Shown piece after piece: positions 56,010-64,000 of a stretch of 64,000 nt of DNA (positions are counted from its first letter, which is position 1; each line of letters starts with the position of its first letter). Below the pieces are notes generated by a model. The model searched no databases and was not told the origin of the DNA. It saw only the letters and a list, made by a program, of their open reading frames with translations. Origin of the DNA: Microbacterium paraoxydans (lineage in GTDB: Bacteria > Actinomycetota > Actinomycetes > Actinomycetales > Microbacteriaceae); the NCBI RefSeq assembly GCF_020524545.1, contig NZ_JAIVLG010000001.1, forward strand, positions 496,001 to 560,000, read 5' to 3'. The translations under genes and the position numbers were made by a program.

Positions 56010-56090
56010 GACTACGAGCGTACTCGGGTCCGTGGGGCGGGCAAGGTGTGGGACGCCGCCAAGATCCGAGGTTCTTTCGGGTGCGGAAGG

Positions 56091-57185
56091 TCAGTCGGTC
56101 GGGAAGCCGTGCGCCTGAGCGACGGCCGGGAGGGTGATGCGCCCGCCCTGGACGTTCAGTCCCTTCGCGAGCGCGGCATCCTCGGATGCTGCCCGTTCCC
56201 AGCCCTTGCCGGCGATCGCCGAGACGTAGGGCAGCGTCGCGTTGGTCAGCGCACGGGTCGCGGTCTCGGGGACCGCGCCCGGCATGTTCGCAACGCAGTA
56301 GTAGATCGATTCGTGCACCGCGAACGTGGGGTCGTCGTGGGTCGTCGGACGTGAGCCTTCGAAGCATCCGCCCTGGTCGATCGCGATGTCGACGAGCACC
56401 GACCCCGGCTTCATCGCGGCGACCATGTCATCGGTGACGAGCTTGGGGGCCGCGGCTCCCGGGATCAACACGGAGCCGACGACGAGGTCGGCGGTCCGGA
56501 GTTCTTCGGCGATGTCATAGCGGCTCGAGGCGCGGGTCTCCAGCGCGCCGCCGTAGCGGTGCTCGAGTTCCCGCAGACGGGGGAGGGAGACATCGATCAC
56601 GGTCACCTTCGAGCCGAGTCCGAGGGCGTTGGCCGCAGCATGCTCCCCAGCGACGCCGCCTCCGATCACGACGGTCTTCGCGCGGGGGGTGCCGGCGATG
56701 CCACCGAGCAGCATTCCACGACCGCCCTGCGAGCGGAGCAGCGAGTGCGAGCCCATGACCACGGAGAGCCGCCCGGCGATCTCGCTCATCGGCACGAGAA
56801 GCGGCAGGCTGCGGTCGGGCAGCTGCACGGTCTCGTAGGCGACGGCCGTGGTCCCGGCATCCACGAGTGCGGTGGTCAGCGCGCGGTCGGCGGCAAGGTG
56901 CAGGTAGGTGAAGAGCGTGAGGTCTTCGCGCAGGAAGCCGTACTCCTGGGCGATCGGCTCTTTGACCTTGATCAGCAGGTCAGCCTCGCCCCATACCTCG
57001 GCGGCGGTCTCGACGATCTCCGCACCGGCGGCGCGGAAGGCCTCGTCCGTGATACCGGAGCCGAGTCCTGCGCCGGACTGCACGAGCACGCGGTGGCCTT
57101 CGTGGGCCAGCCGATCGGCGCCTGCCGGGGTGAGGGCGACGCGGTTCTCGTTGTTCTTGACCTCGGTGGGGACGCCGATCTTCAT
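56091..57185 (-). CDS. ald: Alanine dehydrogenase
   Basis: This enzyme (364 residues) interconverts L-alanine and pyruvate with NAD. Lys75 in KVKEP and His96 in TYLHLAAD, both catalytic in this family, are present, as is the NAD-site [10 protein letters not shown] segment near residue 177. GGAGG precedes ATG 57185. It is divergent from an Lrp/AsnC regulator, the usual arrangement of ald with AldR. Confidence 0.96.
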   Translation of the reverse strand: MKIGVPTEVKNNENRVALTPAGADRLAHEGHRVLVQSGAGLGSGITDEAFRAAGAEIVETAAEVWGEADLLIKVKEPIAQEYGFLREDLTLFTYLHLAADRALTTALVDAGTTAVAYETVQLPDRSLPLLVPMSEIAGRLSVVMGSHSLLRSQGGRGMLLGGIAGTPRAKTVVIGGGVAGEHAAANALGLGSKVTVIDVSLPRLRELEHRYGGALETRASSRYDIAEELRTADLVVGSVLIPGAAAPKLVTDDMVAAMKPGSVLVDIAIDQGGCFEGSRPTTHDDPTFAVHESIYYCVANMPGAVPETATRALTNATLPYVSAIAGKGWERAASEDAALAKGLNVQGGRITLPAVAQAHGFPTD

Positions 57186-57299
57186 TGATCCTCCAGGGGT
57201 GTGATGAGGTGAGGCACCCAGGATCGCAGAAACATCGCCGGATCAACAGAATCGGTGAAGATGATTCGTCGACGGCCGAGATCCTGAATAATGCTTCGT

Positions 57300-57809
57300 A
57301 TGGAGATGCCTTCTGACGCCGCGGGGCCGAACAGCGTTCGGGCGCCGGCCCTCGATGCGATCGATGCGAGGATCGTGCAGTTGCTCACCGCCGACGGACG
57401 GATGACCAACGCGGAGCTCGCCGCGCGGCTCGGGGTGGCACCGTCGACGGCGCACGCACGGCTGCGCGCGCTGATCGATCGGGGGGTGATCACCGGGTTC
57501 CACGCGAGTGTGGACGAGCGGAAGCTGGGGGCGGGGCTCCAGGCGATCATCGGAGTGACCCTGCGCCCGAGCGGCCGCCGGGAGAGCATCGTCGAGTTCG
57601 CGGACCGGGTGCGAGTCCTCCCGTCGGTGATCCAGGTGTTCTTCCTCGGAGGGGACGACGACTTCCTCCTGCACATCGCGGTCTCCGACTCGTCGGAGAT
57701 GCGCGAGTTCGTGCTCGAGCATCTGTCGGCCCAGAGCAGCGTCGCCTCCACGCGCACCAGCATCGTGTTCGACTATCACCGCAACTCGGTGGCGGCGTCC
57801 TTCCACTGA
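57300..57809 (+). CDS. Lrp/AsnC-family regulator, AldR-like
   Basis: The protein (169 residues from ATG 57300) has an N-terminal helix-turn-helix (DARIVQLLTADGRMTNAELAARLGVAPSTAHARLR region, residues 21-55) and a C-terminal RAM ligand domain. AATAAT at 57287-57292 lies seven bases upstream and would give a leaderless transcript. In-frame ATG 57291 and ATG 57306 are alternatives. Control of ald by alanine or other amino acids is the expected role. Confidence 0.9.
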   Translation: MEMPSDAAGPNSVRAPALDAIDARIVQLLTADGRMTNAELAARLGVAPSTAHARLRALIDRGVITGFHASVDERKLGAGLQAIIGVTLRPSGRRESIVEFADRVRVLPSVIQVFFLGGDDDFLLHIAVSDSSEMREFVLEHLSAQSSVASTRTSIVFDYHRNSVAASFH

Positions 57810-58046
57810 GCGCGCGCCGGAGATTCCCGGTCCCGGAGGCGAGCCGAGGGCGCCCCCGCGGGCCTGTCACGTCGTATATTGCATGCGCACGAAGCGCCTG
57901 GCTAGTGTGTCTCCGGGGATCGGGCGCGCGCGTCGCATGGGCGGCGTGCGTCGGACATGGGGGACCGTGATGGTGCAATTTCTGGGGTATGCCGACGCGC
58001 CCGCCGAGTGCGGTTCATGGCTCTCTGCCGGATCAGGTCACCGCGC

Positions 58047-59141
58047 ATGACGGCCATCACGGACGCCGCGTGCGCAGCCTGGATGCAACGACTGTCAGGT
58101 GGGCTCCGGCACGCCACGAGAGGCGATGAGCGCACCTCTCAACCGCCGAGCTGGTACACCTCCAGCGTCCTCCGCCTCGACGGCCCTCTCGGTATGCTGC
58201 AGCTTTCGAACTTCGGAACCATGACGGCAGCAGACCCGCTCGCCTTCGAGGCCGCTCTGCTGCGGCACTCGATCGGTGCGACGATGCTGTTCAGCACGCT
58301 CGAGACGCCGCACACCGTCACCTACGATCGTGGCGCCGCGCAGGATGAGGACATCATCATCGTGGGCGTCTCGAACCTCGGAGCCCAGCGACTGCACACC
58401 GCGCAGGGAATCCAGCTCCTGAGCACCGGACGCATGGGGTTCATGTCGAGCATCGGTCCCTCCGCCGCCGAGCACCTCGGGCTGAGCGAGACGACAGGCG
58501 TCGTGGTTCCGGCTGAGGCGATCCCGGGGTATCACCACAGGCTGGTCACGGGCGCCGGTCTGTTCCCCGACACCCCGCTCACACGTGCGGCGGGGGTCGC
58601 GATGGGCCGCATGCTCTACGAGTGGCTGCAGGATCCCGATCAGGGAGCGGGAGCGCTCGCGGGAACGGAGGCGGCGCTGGTCGCGCTGGTACGGGGGCTG
58701 TTCCGTCAGTTCCCCGGCGACGGGGAGACCGATCGTGTCGGCCGGATCAGGGCGGAAGCCGCGCAGATCATCGAACGCCGGCACCGTGACGCGGAGTTCG
58801 GGATCGATGAGCTCGCGGCCGAACTGCACATCAGCCGTCGTCAGCTGTTCCGCTTCTTCGCGGGTGCTGACGAAAGTCTCTCGGCGCAATTGCTGCGTCG
58901 ACGGCTGGCGACCGCGCGGGAGGAACTGCTCGTGCTCCCCGTACAGGAGCTCGCGGTGGTGGCGAAGCGAGCGGGGTTCGTCGACGCAGCGGCCCTGCGC
59001 GCGCAGTTCTCGAGACACGTGGGCGGCAGCCCCAGCGCCTTTCGTCTCGCGGCGCGCTCCCGCCCGGCGCCGCTCGCTGCGGCGATGCTGTTGAGCGATG
59101 AGCAGACAGGACATCGCGATGAACGACATGGCGATCAGTGA
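58047..59141 (+). CDS. AraC-family transcriptional regulator
   Basis: The protein has an N-terminal ligand-type domain (about 1-220) and a C-terminal AraC helix-turn-helix pair (IDELAAELHISRRQLFRFFAG near residues 254-274; LAVVAKRAGFVDAAALRAQFSRHVGGSP near residues 302-329). Its N-terminus resembles AraC_binding_2-type regulators. The start is uncertain: ATG 58047, ATG 58017 and ATG 57957 are in frame and none has a strong ribosome-binding site. Targets are unknown. Confidence 0.85.
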   Translation: MTAITDAACAAWMQRLSGGLRHATRGDERTSQPPSWYTSSVLRLDGPLGMLQLSNFGTMTAADPLAFEAALLRHSIGATMLFSTLETPHTVTYDRGAAQDEDIIIVGVSNLGAQRLHTAQGIQLLSTGRMGFMSSIGPSAAEHLGLSETTGVVVPAEAIPGYHHRLVTGAGLFPDTPLTRAAGVAMGRMLYEWLQDPDQGAGALAGTEAALVALVRGLFRQFPGDGETDRVGRIRAEAAQIIERRHRDAEFGIDELAAELHISRRQLFRFFAGADESLSAQLLRRRLATAREELLVLPVQELAVVAKRAGFVDAAALRAQFSRHVGGSPSAFRLAARSRPAPLAAAMLLSDEQTGHRDERHGDQ

Positions 59142-59449
59142 CATCACGGCGCGCAATCGGCGCCAAGCGCGTCATCGCGTGCCCACTTGAGCGCAGGCGG
59201 TGACAGACTCCCTTCGAGCGCTTACCCCGGTCGCGGCTTAGTGCCTACGCTGAAGCTGCCCGAGTCCCCGTCGGGCTTTGACGGCAGGCTCGTGCGAGCC
59301 GAGGCTGTTCCCCACGCCCCGTCACGACTTCCGGGTGCGGATCCTGCGCCCCGCCCGGAAGCTCGGGGCGTCCCGCACCACGGAGCCCCTCGCCCGCCGT
59401 GAGCGGGTGAGGGGCTCCGCCGCGTTCCCGAGGGCTCTTCGTGGGGCGC
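59142..59449. other. Convergent intergenic region with two hairpins
   Basis: This 308-base gap between the convergent AraC-type gene and aceB holds no convincing gene. It contains an 8-bp CTTCCGGG/CCCGGAAG hairpin at 59328-59361 and the strong aceB terminator at 59382-59418. The remaining sequence shows nothing I can assign. Confidence 0.6.
59382..59418 (-). terminator. aceB terminator
   Basis: A 16-bp stem with one G-T pair (59382-59397 with 59403-59418) and a 5-nt loop, 32 bases past the aceB stop. Confidence 0.8.
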
Positions 59450-61120
59450 TCAGTCCTCGTCGACCAGGAACCGGCTGTAGGCGCCGAGCGTGAGGAAGGT
59501 CGGGAACTCCTCGCGCAGGGCGACCTCACGGAAGATCTCCGCGGCGTCGTCGAAACGGTCGCCGTAGCTGCGCGTCGCCTGGGCGAGCACCTGCGTGATG
59601 AGTCCCTCGACGTATTCAGCGGTGATCGGAGTACCGTCCTCGGTGGTCCGATCCTGGTGGATCCACTGCCACACCTGCGAACGGCTGATCTCGGCCGTCG
59701 CCGCATCCTCCATCAGGTTGTCGATCGCCACGGCGCCGAGTCCGCGCAGCCAGGCCTCGAGGTAGCGGATGGCGACCGAGACGTTGTCCCGCACACCCTG
59801 CGCCGTGATCGGGCGTCCGATGTGCAGGTCGAGCAAGTCGCGCGCCTCCACGTGCACGTCGTCGCGCTGACGATCCACCTGATTCGGGCGGTCGCCCAGC
59901 ACGGCGTCGAACTCCGCCTGCGCCGTGGGGATCAGATCGGGGTGCGCGACCCAGGTGCCGTCGAAGCCGTCACCGGCCTCACGCTTCTTGTCGGCGGTCA
60001 CCTTCTCGATCGCCCGTGCGGTCACCTCGGGGTCACGGCGGTTCGGGATGAACGCGCTCATGCCGCCGATCGCGAAGGCGCCGCGCTTGTGGCAGGTCTG
60101 CACGAGCAGGTCGGTGTACGCCCGCATGAACGGCACCGTCATCGTGACTTCGCTGCGGTCGGGGAGCACGAACCGCGCCCCGCGCCCCCGGTAGTTCTTG
60201 ATGATCGAGAAGATGTAGTCCCATCGCCCCGCGTTCAGGCCGGCGCAGTGGTCGCGCAGTTCGTACAGGATCTCGTCCATCTCGAACGCGGCGGGCAGCG
60301 TCTCGATCAGCACGGTCGCGCGGATCGTGCCGTGCGGGATGCCGATGTACTCCTCACTGAAGGAGAAGACGTCATCCCACAGCTTCGCCTCCTCGCTCGA
60401 CTCGAGCTTGGCGATGTAGAAGTACGGTCCGCGCCCCGCCTCGATCAGCGCCTGTGCGTTGTGCAGGAAGTACAGACCGAAGTCGACGAGCGACCCGGAC
60501 GCCGAGGTGCGACGGCCCGCACGGTCGGTGAATGCGAGGTGCTTCTCCGGCAGGTGCCATCCGCGAGGGCGCATCACGATCGTCGGGGTGCGCTCCGCCG
60601 TGACGCGGTACTCCTTGCCCTCCGACGAGGTGAACGACAGCTCGCCGCGGATGGCATCGTGCAGCGAGAGCTGCCCCTCGATCACGTTCTTCCAGGTCGG
60701 ACTCGTGGCATCCTCCTGGTCGGCGAGCCACACCCGCGCGCCGGAGTTGAGGGCGTTGATCGTCATCTTCGGATCGGTCGGGCCGGTGATCTCGACGCGT
60801 CGGTCCTCGAGGCCGGGACCTGCGCCGGCGACGCGCCAGTCGCGGTCCGCCCTGATGTGCGCCGTGTCCTCGCGGAAGCGGGGGTCGTGCCCGTTGCCGA
60901 TCTCGAAGCGGCGGCGCATCCGATCGGCGAGTCGGTCGTGGCGGCGGGCGGCGAAACGGTGGTGCAGCTCGGTCAGGAAGGCGATCGCTTCGGGTGTCAG
61001 GATCTCCTCGTAGCGGTCGCGGACGGGACCGGTGACCTCGATCGCAGGGCCCTGCTGGGTCGTCTGGATCGGGCCCGTGGTCGGGGGAGCGGTGGTCGGG
61101 GGAGCGGTGGGCGTGGTCAT
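59450..61120 (-). CDS. aceB: Malate synthase A
   Basis: The enzyme (556 residues) condenses glyoxylate with acetyl-CoA to malate in the glyoxylate shunt. Family segments are ITGPTDPKMTINALNSGA near residue 110, RGWHLPEKH near residue 200, GTIRATVLIETLPAAFEMDEIL near residues 265-286 and the NAGRWDYIFS segment. AAAGGA lies upstream of both ATG 61126 and ATG 61120; the latter is chosen for its spacing. It lies 143 bases after aceA on the same strand. Confidence 0.95.
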   Translation of the reverse strand: MTTPTAPPTTAPPTTGPIQTTQQGPAIEVTGPVRDRYEEILTPEAIAFLTELHHRFAARRHDRLADRMRRRFEIGNGHDPRFREDTAHIRADRDWRVAGAGPGLEDRRVEITGPTDPKMTINALNSGARVWLADQEDATSPTWKNVIEGQLSLHDAIRGELSFTSSEGKEYRVTAERTPTIVMRPRGWHLPEKHLAFTDRAGRRTSASGSLVDFGLYFLHNAQALIEAGRGPYFYIAKLESSEEAKLWDDVFSFSEEYIGIPHGTIRATVLIETLPAAFEMDEILYELRDHCAGLNAGRWDYIFSIIKNYRGRGARFVLPDRSEVTMTVPFMRAYTDLLVQTCHKRGAFAIGGMSAFIPNRRDPEVTARAIEKVTADKKREAGDGFDGTWVAHPDLIPTAQAEFDAVLGDRPNQVDRQRDDVHVEARDLLDLHIGRPITAQGVRDNVSVAIRYLEAWLRGLGAVAIDNLMEDAATAEISRSQVWQWIHQDRTTEDGTPITAEYVEGLITQVLAQATRSYGDRFDDAAEIFREVALREEFPTFLTLGAYSRFLVDED

Positions 61121-61263
61121 GATCATGGGTCCTTTGCGTTGTGGGGATGCCGAGAGAGGGTCGACGCCCCCTCCTGCCGTCGGCACCCCCTCCGGTTCGC
61201 GTGGGAGGGCGGGGGTCTCGACGGGGAGAGGGGGCCTCGACCGAGGTGGCATCGGCTGACGGA

Positions 61264-62589
61264 TCAGTGGAACTGTGCGGCCTCAGTGGAGCCGGCCAGG
61301 GCGAGTGTCGCGCTTTCGGGGTTGAGCGCGGTGGAGATGACGTCGAAGTAGCCGGTGCCCGCCTCGCGCTGGTGCTTGGTGGCGGTGTAGCCGTCGGCCT
61401 CGGCGGCGAACTCGGCTTCCTGCAGCTCGACGTAGGCGCTCATGGCGCGATCCGCGTAGCCGCGGGCGAGGTCGAACATCGAGTGGTTCAGGGCGTGGAA
61501 GCCTGCCAGGGTGATGAACTGGAACTTGTAGCCCAGGTCTGCCAACTCCTGCTGGAACGTCGCGATCTCGGCGTCCGACAGGTGCTTCTTCCAGTTGAAG
61601 CTCGGCGAGCAGTTGTAGGCCAGGAGCTTACCCGGGAACTGCTCGTGGATGGCCGCGGCGATGTCTCGGGCGAGCTGGATGTCGGGCTCTCCCGTCTCGA
61701 CCCACAGCAGGTCGGCGTACGGGGCGAAGGCGAGGCCGCGGCTGATGACCGATTCCAGACCGGGGCGGATCCGGTAGAACCCCTCGGTGGTGCGCTCGCC
61801 CGTGGTGAACGCCTGATCGCGCTCGTCGACGTCGCTGGTGAGCAGATCGGCGGCGAGGGCATCCGTACGTGCGATGATCACGGTCGGGACACCGGCGACG
61901 TCGGCCGCGAGGCGGGCGGCGTTCAGGGTGCGGATGTGCTGCTGGGTGGGCACGAGCACCTTGCCGCCGAGGTGGCCGCACTTCTTCTCGCTGGCCAGCT
62001 GGTCCTCCCAGTGGATGCCCGCGGCACCGGACTGGATGAGCGACTGCGCGAGCTCGTAGGCGTTGAGGGGTCCTCCGAAACCGGCCTCCGCGTCGGCGAC
62101 GATCGGGGCGAGCCAGTCCTGGGTGGTCTCGCCCTCCGCGTGCTCCAGCTGGTCCTGGCGGATGAGGGCGTTGTTGATGCGGCGCACCACGGCCGGAACC
62201 GAGTTCGCGGGGTAGAGCGACTGGTCGGGGTAGGTCTGTCCCGCGAGGTTGCCGTCGGCGGCCACCTGCCATCCGGACAGGTAGATGGCCTTGAGGCCCG
62301 CTCGCACCTGCTGCACGGCCTGGCCGCCGGTGTAGGCGCCGAGGGCCCGGATGTAGTCCTCCGTGTGCAGGAGGTTCCAGAGGTTGTCGGCGCCGCGGTG
62401 GGCGAGCGTCGCCTCCTCGCGGACCGAGCCGCGGATGCGGATGACGTCTTCCGCCGAGTAGGTGCGCTCGACGCCGTCCCAGCGGGGATCGGTGTCCCAG
62501 ATCTCCTGGAGCTCGGCGGCCGTCTGAACCTGGTCGCCGGCTCGCAGACCGGCGGGGCGGGGCGTCGGGGTGTGGGCGGTGTTCGTCAT
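61264..62589 (-). CDS. aceA: Isocitrate lyase
   Basis: This enzyme (441 residues) cleaves isocitrate to glyoxylate and succinate, the first step of the glyoxylate shunt. The signature KKCGH with the catalytic Cys is at residues 202-206, and WEDQLASE precedes it. GAGGAGACACC lies upstream of ATG 62589; the longer upstream frame is the ramB-aceA intergenic region. It is divergent from ramB, the presumed regulator. Confidence 0.97.
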   Translation of the reverse strand: MTNTAHTPTPRPAGLRAGDQVQTAAELQEIWDTDPRWDGVERTYSAEDVIRIRGSVREEATLAHRGADNLWNLLHTEDYIRALGAYTGGQAVQQVRAGLKAIYLSGWQVAADGNLAGQTYPDQSLYPANSVPAVVRRINNALIRQDQLEHAEGETTQDWLAPIVADAEAGFGGPLNAYELAQSLIQSGAAGIHWEDQLASEKKCGHLGGKVLVPTQQHIRTLNAARLAADVAGVPTVIIARTDALAADLLTSDVDERDQAFTTGERTTEGFYRIRPGLESVISRGLAFAPYADLLWVETGEPDIQLARDIAAAIHEQFPGKLLAYNCSPSFNWKKHLSDAEIATFQQELADLGYKFQFITLAGFHALNHSMFDLARGYADRAMSAYVELQEAEFAAEADGYTATKHQREAGTGYFDVISTALNPESATLALAGSTEAAQFH

Positions 62590-62858
62590 GGTGTCTCCTC
62601 GGTGGATCCGGCTGCGGTGCCGGTGTGGCGTGGTTCCACTGTGAGTGAATTTCAGGCATCCGAATGACCGAATCGAAGCAGAAGTTTCGCGATTCTTCTG
62701 CTTTCGTGACAGAATCGCCTCCACTCGCTCCGACCATCGGCGGTCGAAGTGCAAAAACGCGCCGGAAGTGCTTCGTGGAGGTGCGTTTCTGATCCCGCAC
62801 GGGGTGCGAGCAAAAGGCGAGCACGAGGCGAGCAAAAGGCGAGCGAAAGAGGAGTGGG
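62590..62858. promoter_or_regulatory. aceA-ramB divergent control region
   Basis: The region holds two direct copies of GCGAGCAAAAGGCGAGC (62806-62822 and 62828-62844), a GTGCAAAAACG near 62747, and an inverted repeat AGCAGAAG/CTTCTGCT (62677-62684 with 62695-62702). RamB of Corynebacterium binds sites with a TTTGC core; the three GCAAAA motifs fit that core on the other strand, so these are candidate RamB sites for autoregulation and aceA control. Confidence 0.5.
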
Positions 62859-64000
62859 ATGGACATCGCGGAAGAGGCCGACGCCCTCACGATCGGTCGA
62901 CGCATCCGACAGTTGCGAACCGCGCGGGGGATGACCCTCGACGACCTCGCCTCGGCGGTCGATCGCGCCCCCAGCCAGATGTCGATGATCGAGACCGGCA
63001 AGCGTGAACCGAAGCTCACCCAACTGCAGGCGATCGCCCGAGCGCTCGGCGTCACGATCGACACCCTGTTGGAAGGCGAGCCCCTCGATGAGCGCAGTGC
63101 GGTCGAGATCGCGCTGGAGCGGGCGATGAAGGGGCAGACCTTCCAGGCGCTCGGCATCGAGCCGTTCCGGATCGCGAAGAGCGTGCCGACGGATGCGCTG
63201 AAGGCTCTGCTCGCCCTCCACGGTGAGATCGACCGGCTCAAGGACGAGAGGGCCGCCACTCCGGAGGAGGCCCGGCGGGCGAATGTCGAGCTGCGTCATC
63301 TCATGCGACGTCAGGACAACCACTTCGCCGACCTCGAGGCCAAGGCCGCCGAGATCCTCGCCGCCGTCGGGCACCCCGGCGGCCCCCTCACGCAGCGCAC
63401 CGCCTCGGAGATCGCGGCCTACCTCGGGTTCACGCTGCACTACGCGCCGGACCTGCCGCAGACCACCCGCAGCGTCGCCGACCTCGCGAACGGCCGCCTG
63501 TACCTGTCCAGCAGCGTGCCGGCGAAGGGAGACGCCCGCACCGCGGTGCTGCAGGCTCTGTCGAGCAGAATCCTCGGGCACTCCGAGCCCCGCAGCTACG
63601 CCGAGTTCCTGCGGCAGCGCGTCGAGACCAACTACCTCACCGGTGCGCTCCTCATTCCCGAGGCGCACGTGGTCCCGGCCCTGAAAGACGCCAAGCAGCG
63701 GCGGGCGATCTCGATCGAGGACCTGCGCGATGCGTACTCGGTGTCCTACGAGACGGCGGCGCACCGGTTCACGAACCTCGCCACGCGGCATCTCGACATC
63801 CCGGTGCACTTCCTCAAGGTGCACGAGTCCGGCACGATCACCAAGGCGTACGAGAACGACGACGTGAACTTCCCCACCGACCGCCTGGGTGCGATCGAGG
63901 GGCAGTTGTGCTGCCGCAAGTGGACCTCGCGAGTGGTGTTCGATGAGGACGACCGCTTCAATCCGTACTACCAGTACACCGACACCGGCAACGGCACGTA
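62859..64000 (+). CDS. ramB: RamB-like acetate metabolism regulator, 3' cut
   Basis: The frame is open to the window end, giving at least 380 residues; the family has about 470. It has an N-terminal XRE helix-turn-helix ([18 protein letters not shown] near residues 14-31; [15 protein letters not shown] near residue 38), a linker, and a C-terminal region like the short-chain fatty acyl/IrrE-type domains of RamB ([15 protein letters not shown] near residue 258). AAAGAGGAG precedes ATG 62859. Its place divergent from aceA supports control of the glyoxylate shunt on acetate. Confidence 0.9.
   Translation, partial: MDIAEEADALTIGRRIRQLRTARGMTLDDLASAVDRAPSQMSMIETGKREPKLTQLQAIARALGVTIDTLLEGEPLDERSAVEIALERAMKGQTFQALGIEPFRIAKSVPTDALKALLALHGEIDRLKDERAATPEEARRANVELRHLMRRQDNHFADLEAKAAEILAAVGHPGGPLTQRTASEIAAYLGFTLHYAPDLPQTTRSVADLANGRLYLSSSVPAKGDARTAVLQALSSRILGHSEPRSYAEFLRQRVETNYLTGALLIPEAHVVPALKDAKQRRAISIEDLRDAYSVSYETAAHRFTNLATRHLDIPVHFLKVHESGTITKAYENDDVNFPTDRLGAIEGQLCCRKWTSRVVFDEDDRFNPYYQYTDTGNGT

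Noticed and set aside
62806..62844. Two exact 17-base direct repeats considered as a CRISPR remnant
   Set aside because: Only two copies, a 5-base spacer, no cas genes, and the position fits promoter-proximal operator sites.
62859..64000. Possible pseudogene or frameshift because no stop codon is found
   Set aside because: The frame is intact and family-like to the last base; it is simply cut by the window edge.

Overview
The window is high-GC DNA from an actinobacterium. The protein set points to Microbacteriaceae, most likely Microbacterium: menaquinone genes, FprA, the actinobacterial S10-spc-alpha ribosomal cluster without rpsN or rpsD, MaoC-MaoC-MurB, and a RamB-type glyoxylate-shunt regulator. 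I recognise the genus by protein similarity from memory and could not check it. Coding density is high. I see no insertion sequence, prophage, CRISPR array, rRNA or recognisable tRNA.

Layout. 0-2.5 kb: a tyrosine phosphatase, a membrane-anchored DsbA-like protein and two small membrane proteins. 2.5-11.2 kb: a dispersed menaquinone cluster (menD, menF, menG, long-chain polyprenyl diphosphate synthase) with a PPK2 kinase, a DUF402 protein, FprA and an alpha/beta hydrolase. 11.2-13.2 kb: a GntR regulator, YajQ and a membrane protein. 13.3-17.2 kb: a maltose/maltodextrin-type ABC importer (malEFG) without its ATPase, behind two LacI-type palindromes. 17.3-21 kb: a PadR/HAAS-type pair and several uncharacterised membrane proteins. 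21-26.1 kb: a DrrAB-like ABC exporter facing a 1,069-residue BTAD/ATPase regulator. 26.1-30.8 kb: the str operon (rpsL, rpsG, fusA, tuf). 30.8-33.1 kb: an islet with a DUF559 nuclease-like gene, a small Rv0909-like protein and a hairpin-rich gene-free stretch. 33.1-49.5 kb: the S10-spc-secY-alpha ribosomal block, split by internal terminators and promoters. 49.7-57.8 kb: an acyl-CoA ligase, a TauE-type transporter, two MaoC proteins, murB, an aminotransferase, and alanine dehydrogenase divergent from an Lrp regulator. 58-64 kb: an AraC-type regulator, then malate synthase and isocitrate lyase divergent from ramB, which runs off the window.

The most general signal is a promoter grammar. At about fifteen genes a TANNNT -10 hexamer is followed by exactly six bases and then ATG or GTG, which predicts leaderless transcripts and fixes several start codons. 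The ribosomal genes instead use Shine-Dalgarno sites and stop-start overlaps. Intergenic palindromes are abundant and fall into several look-alike families. The best candidate for something undescribed is the hairpin array at 32.37-32.66 kb, which begins at a promoter-like TAGGAT and reads as a structured RNA gene with no family I recognise.
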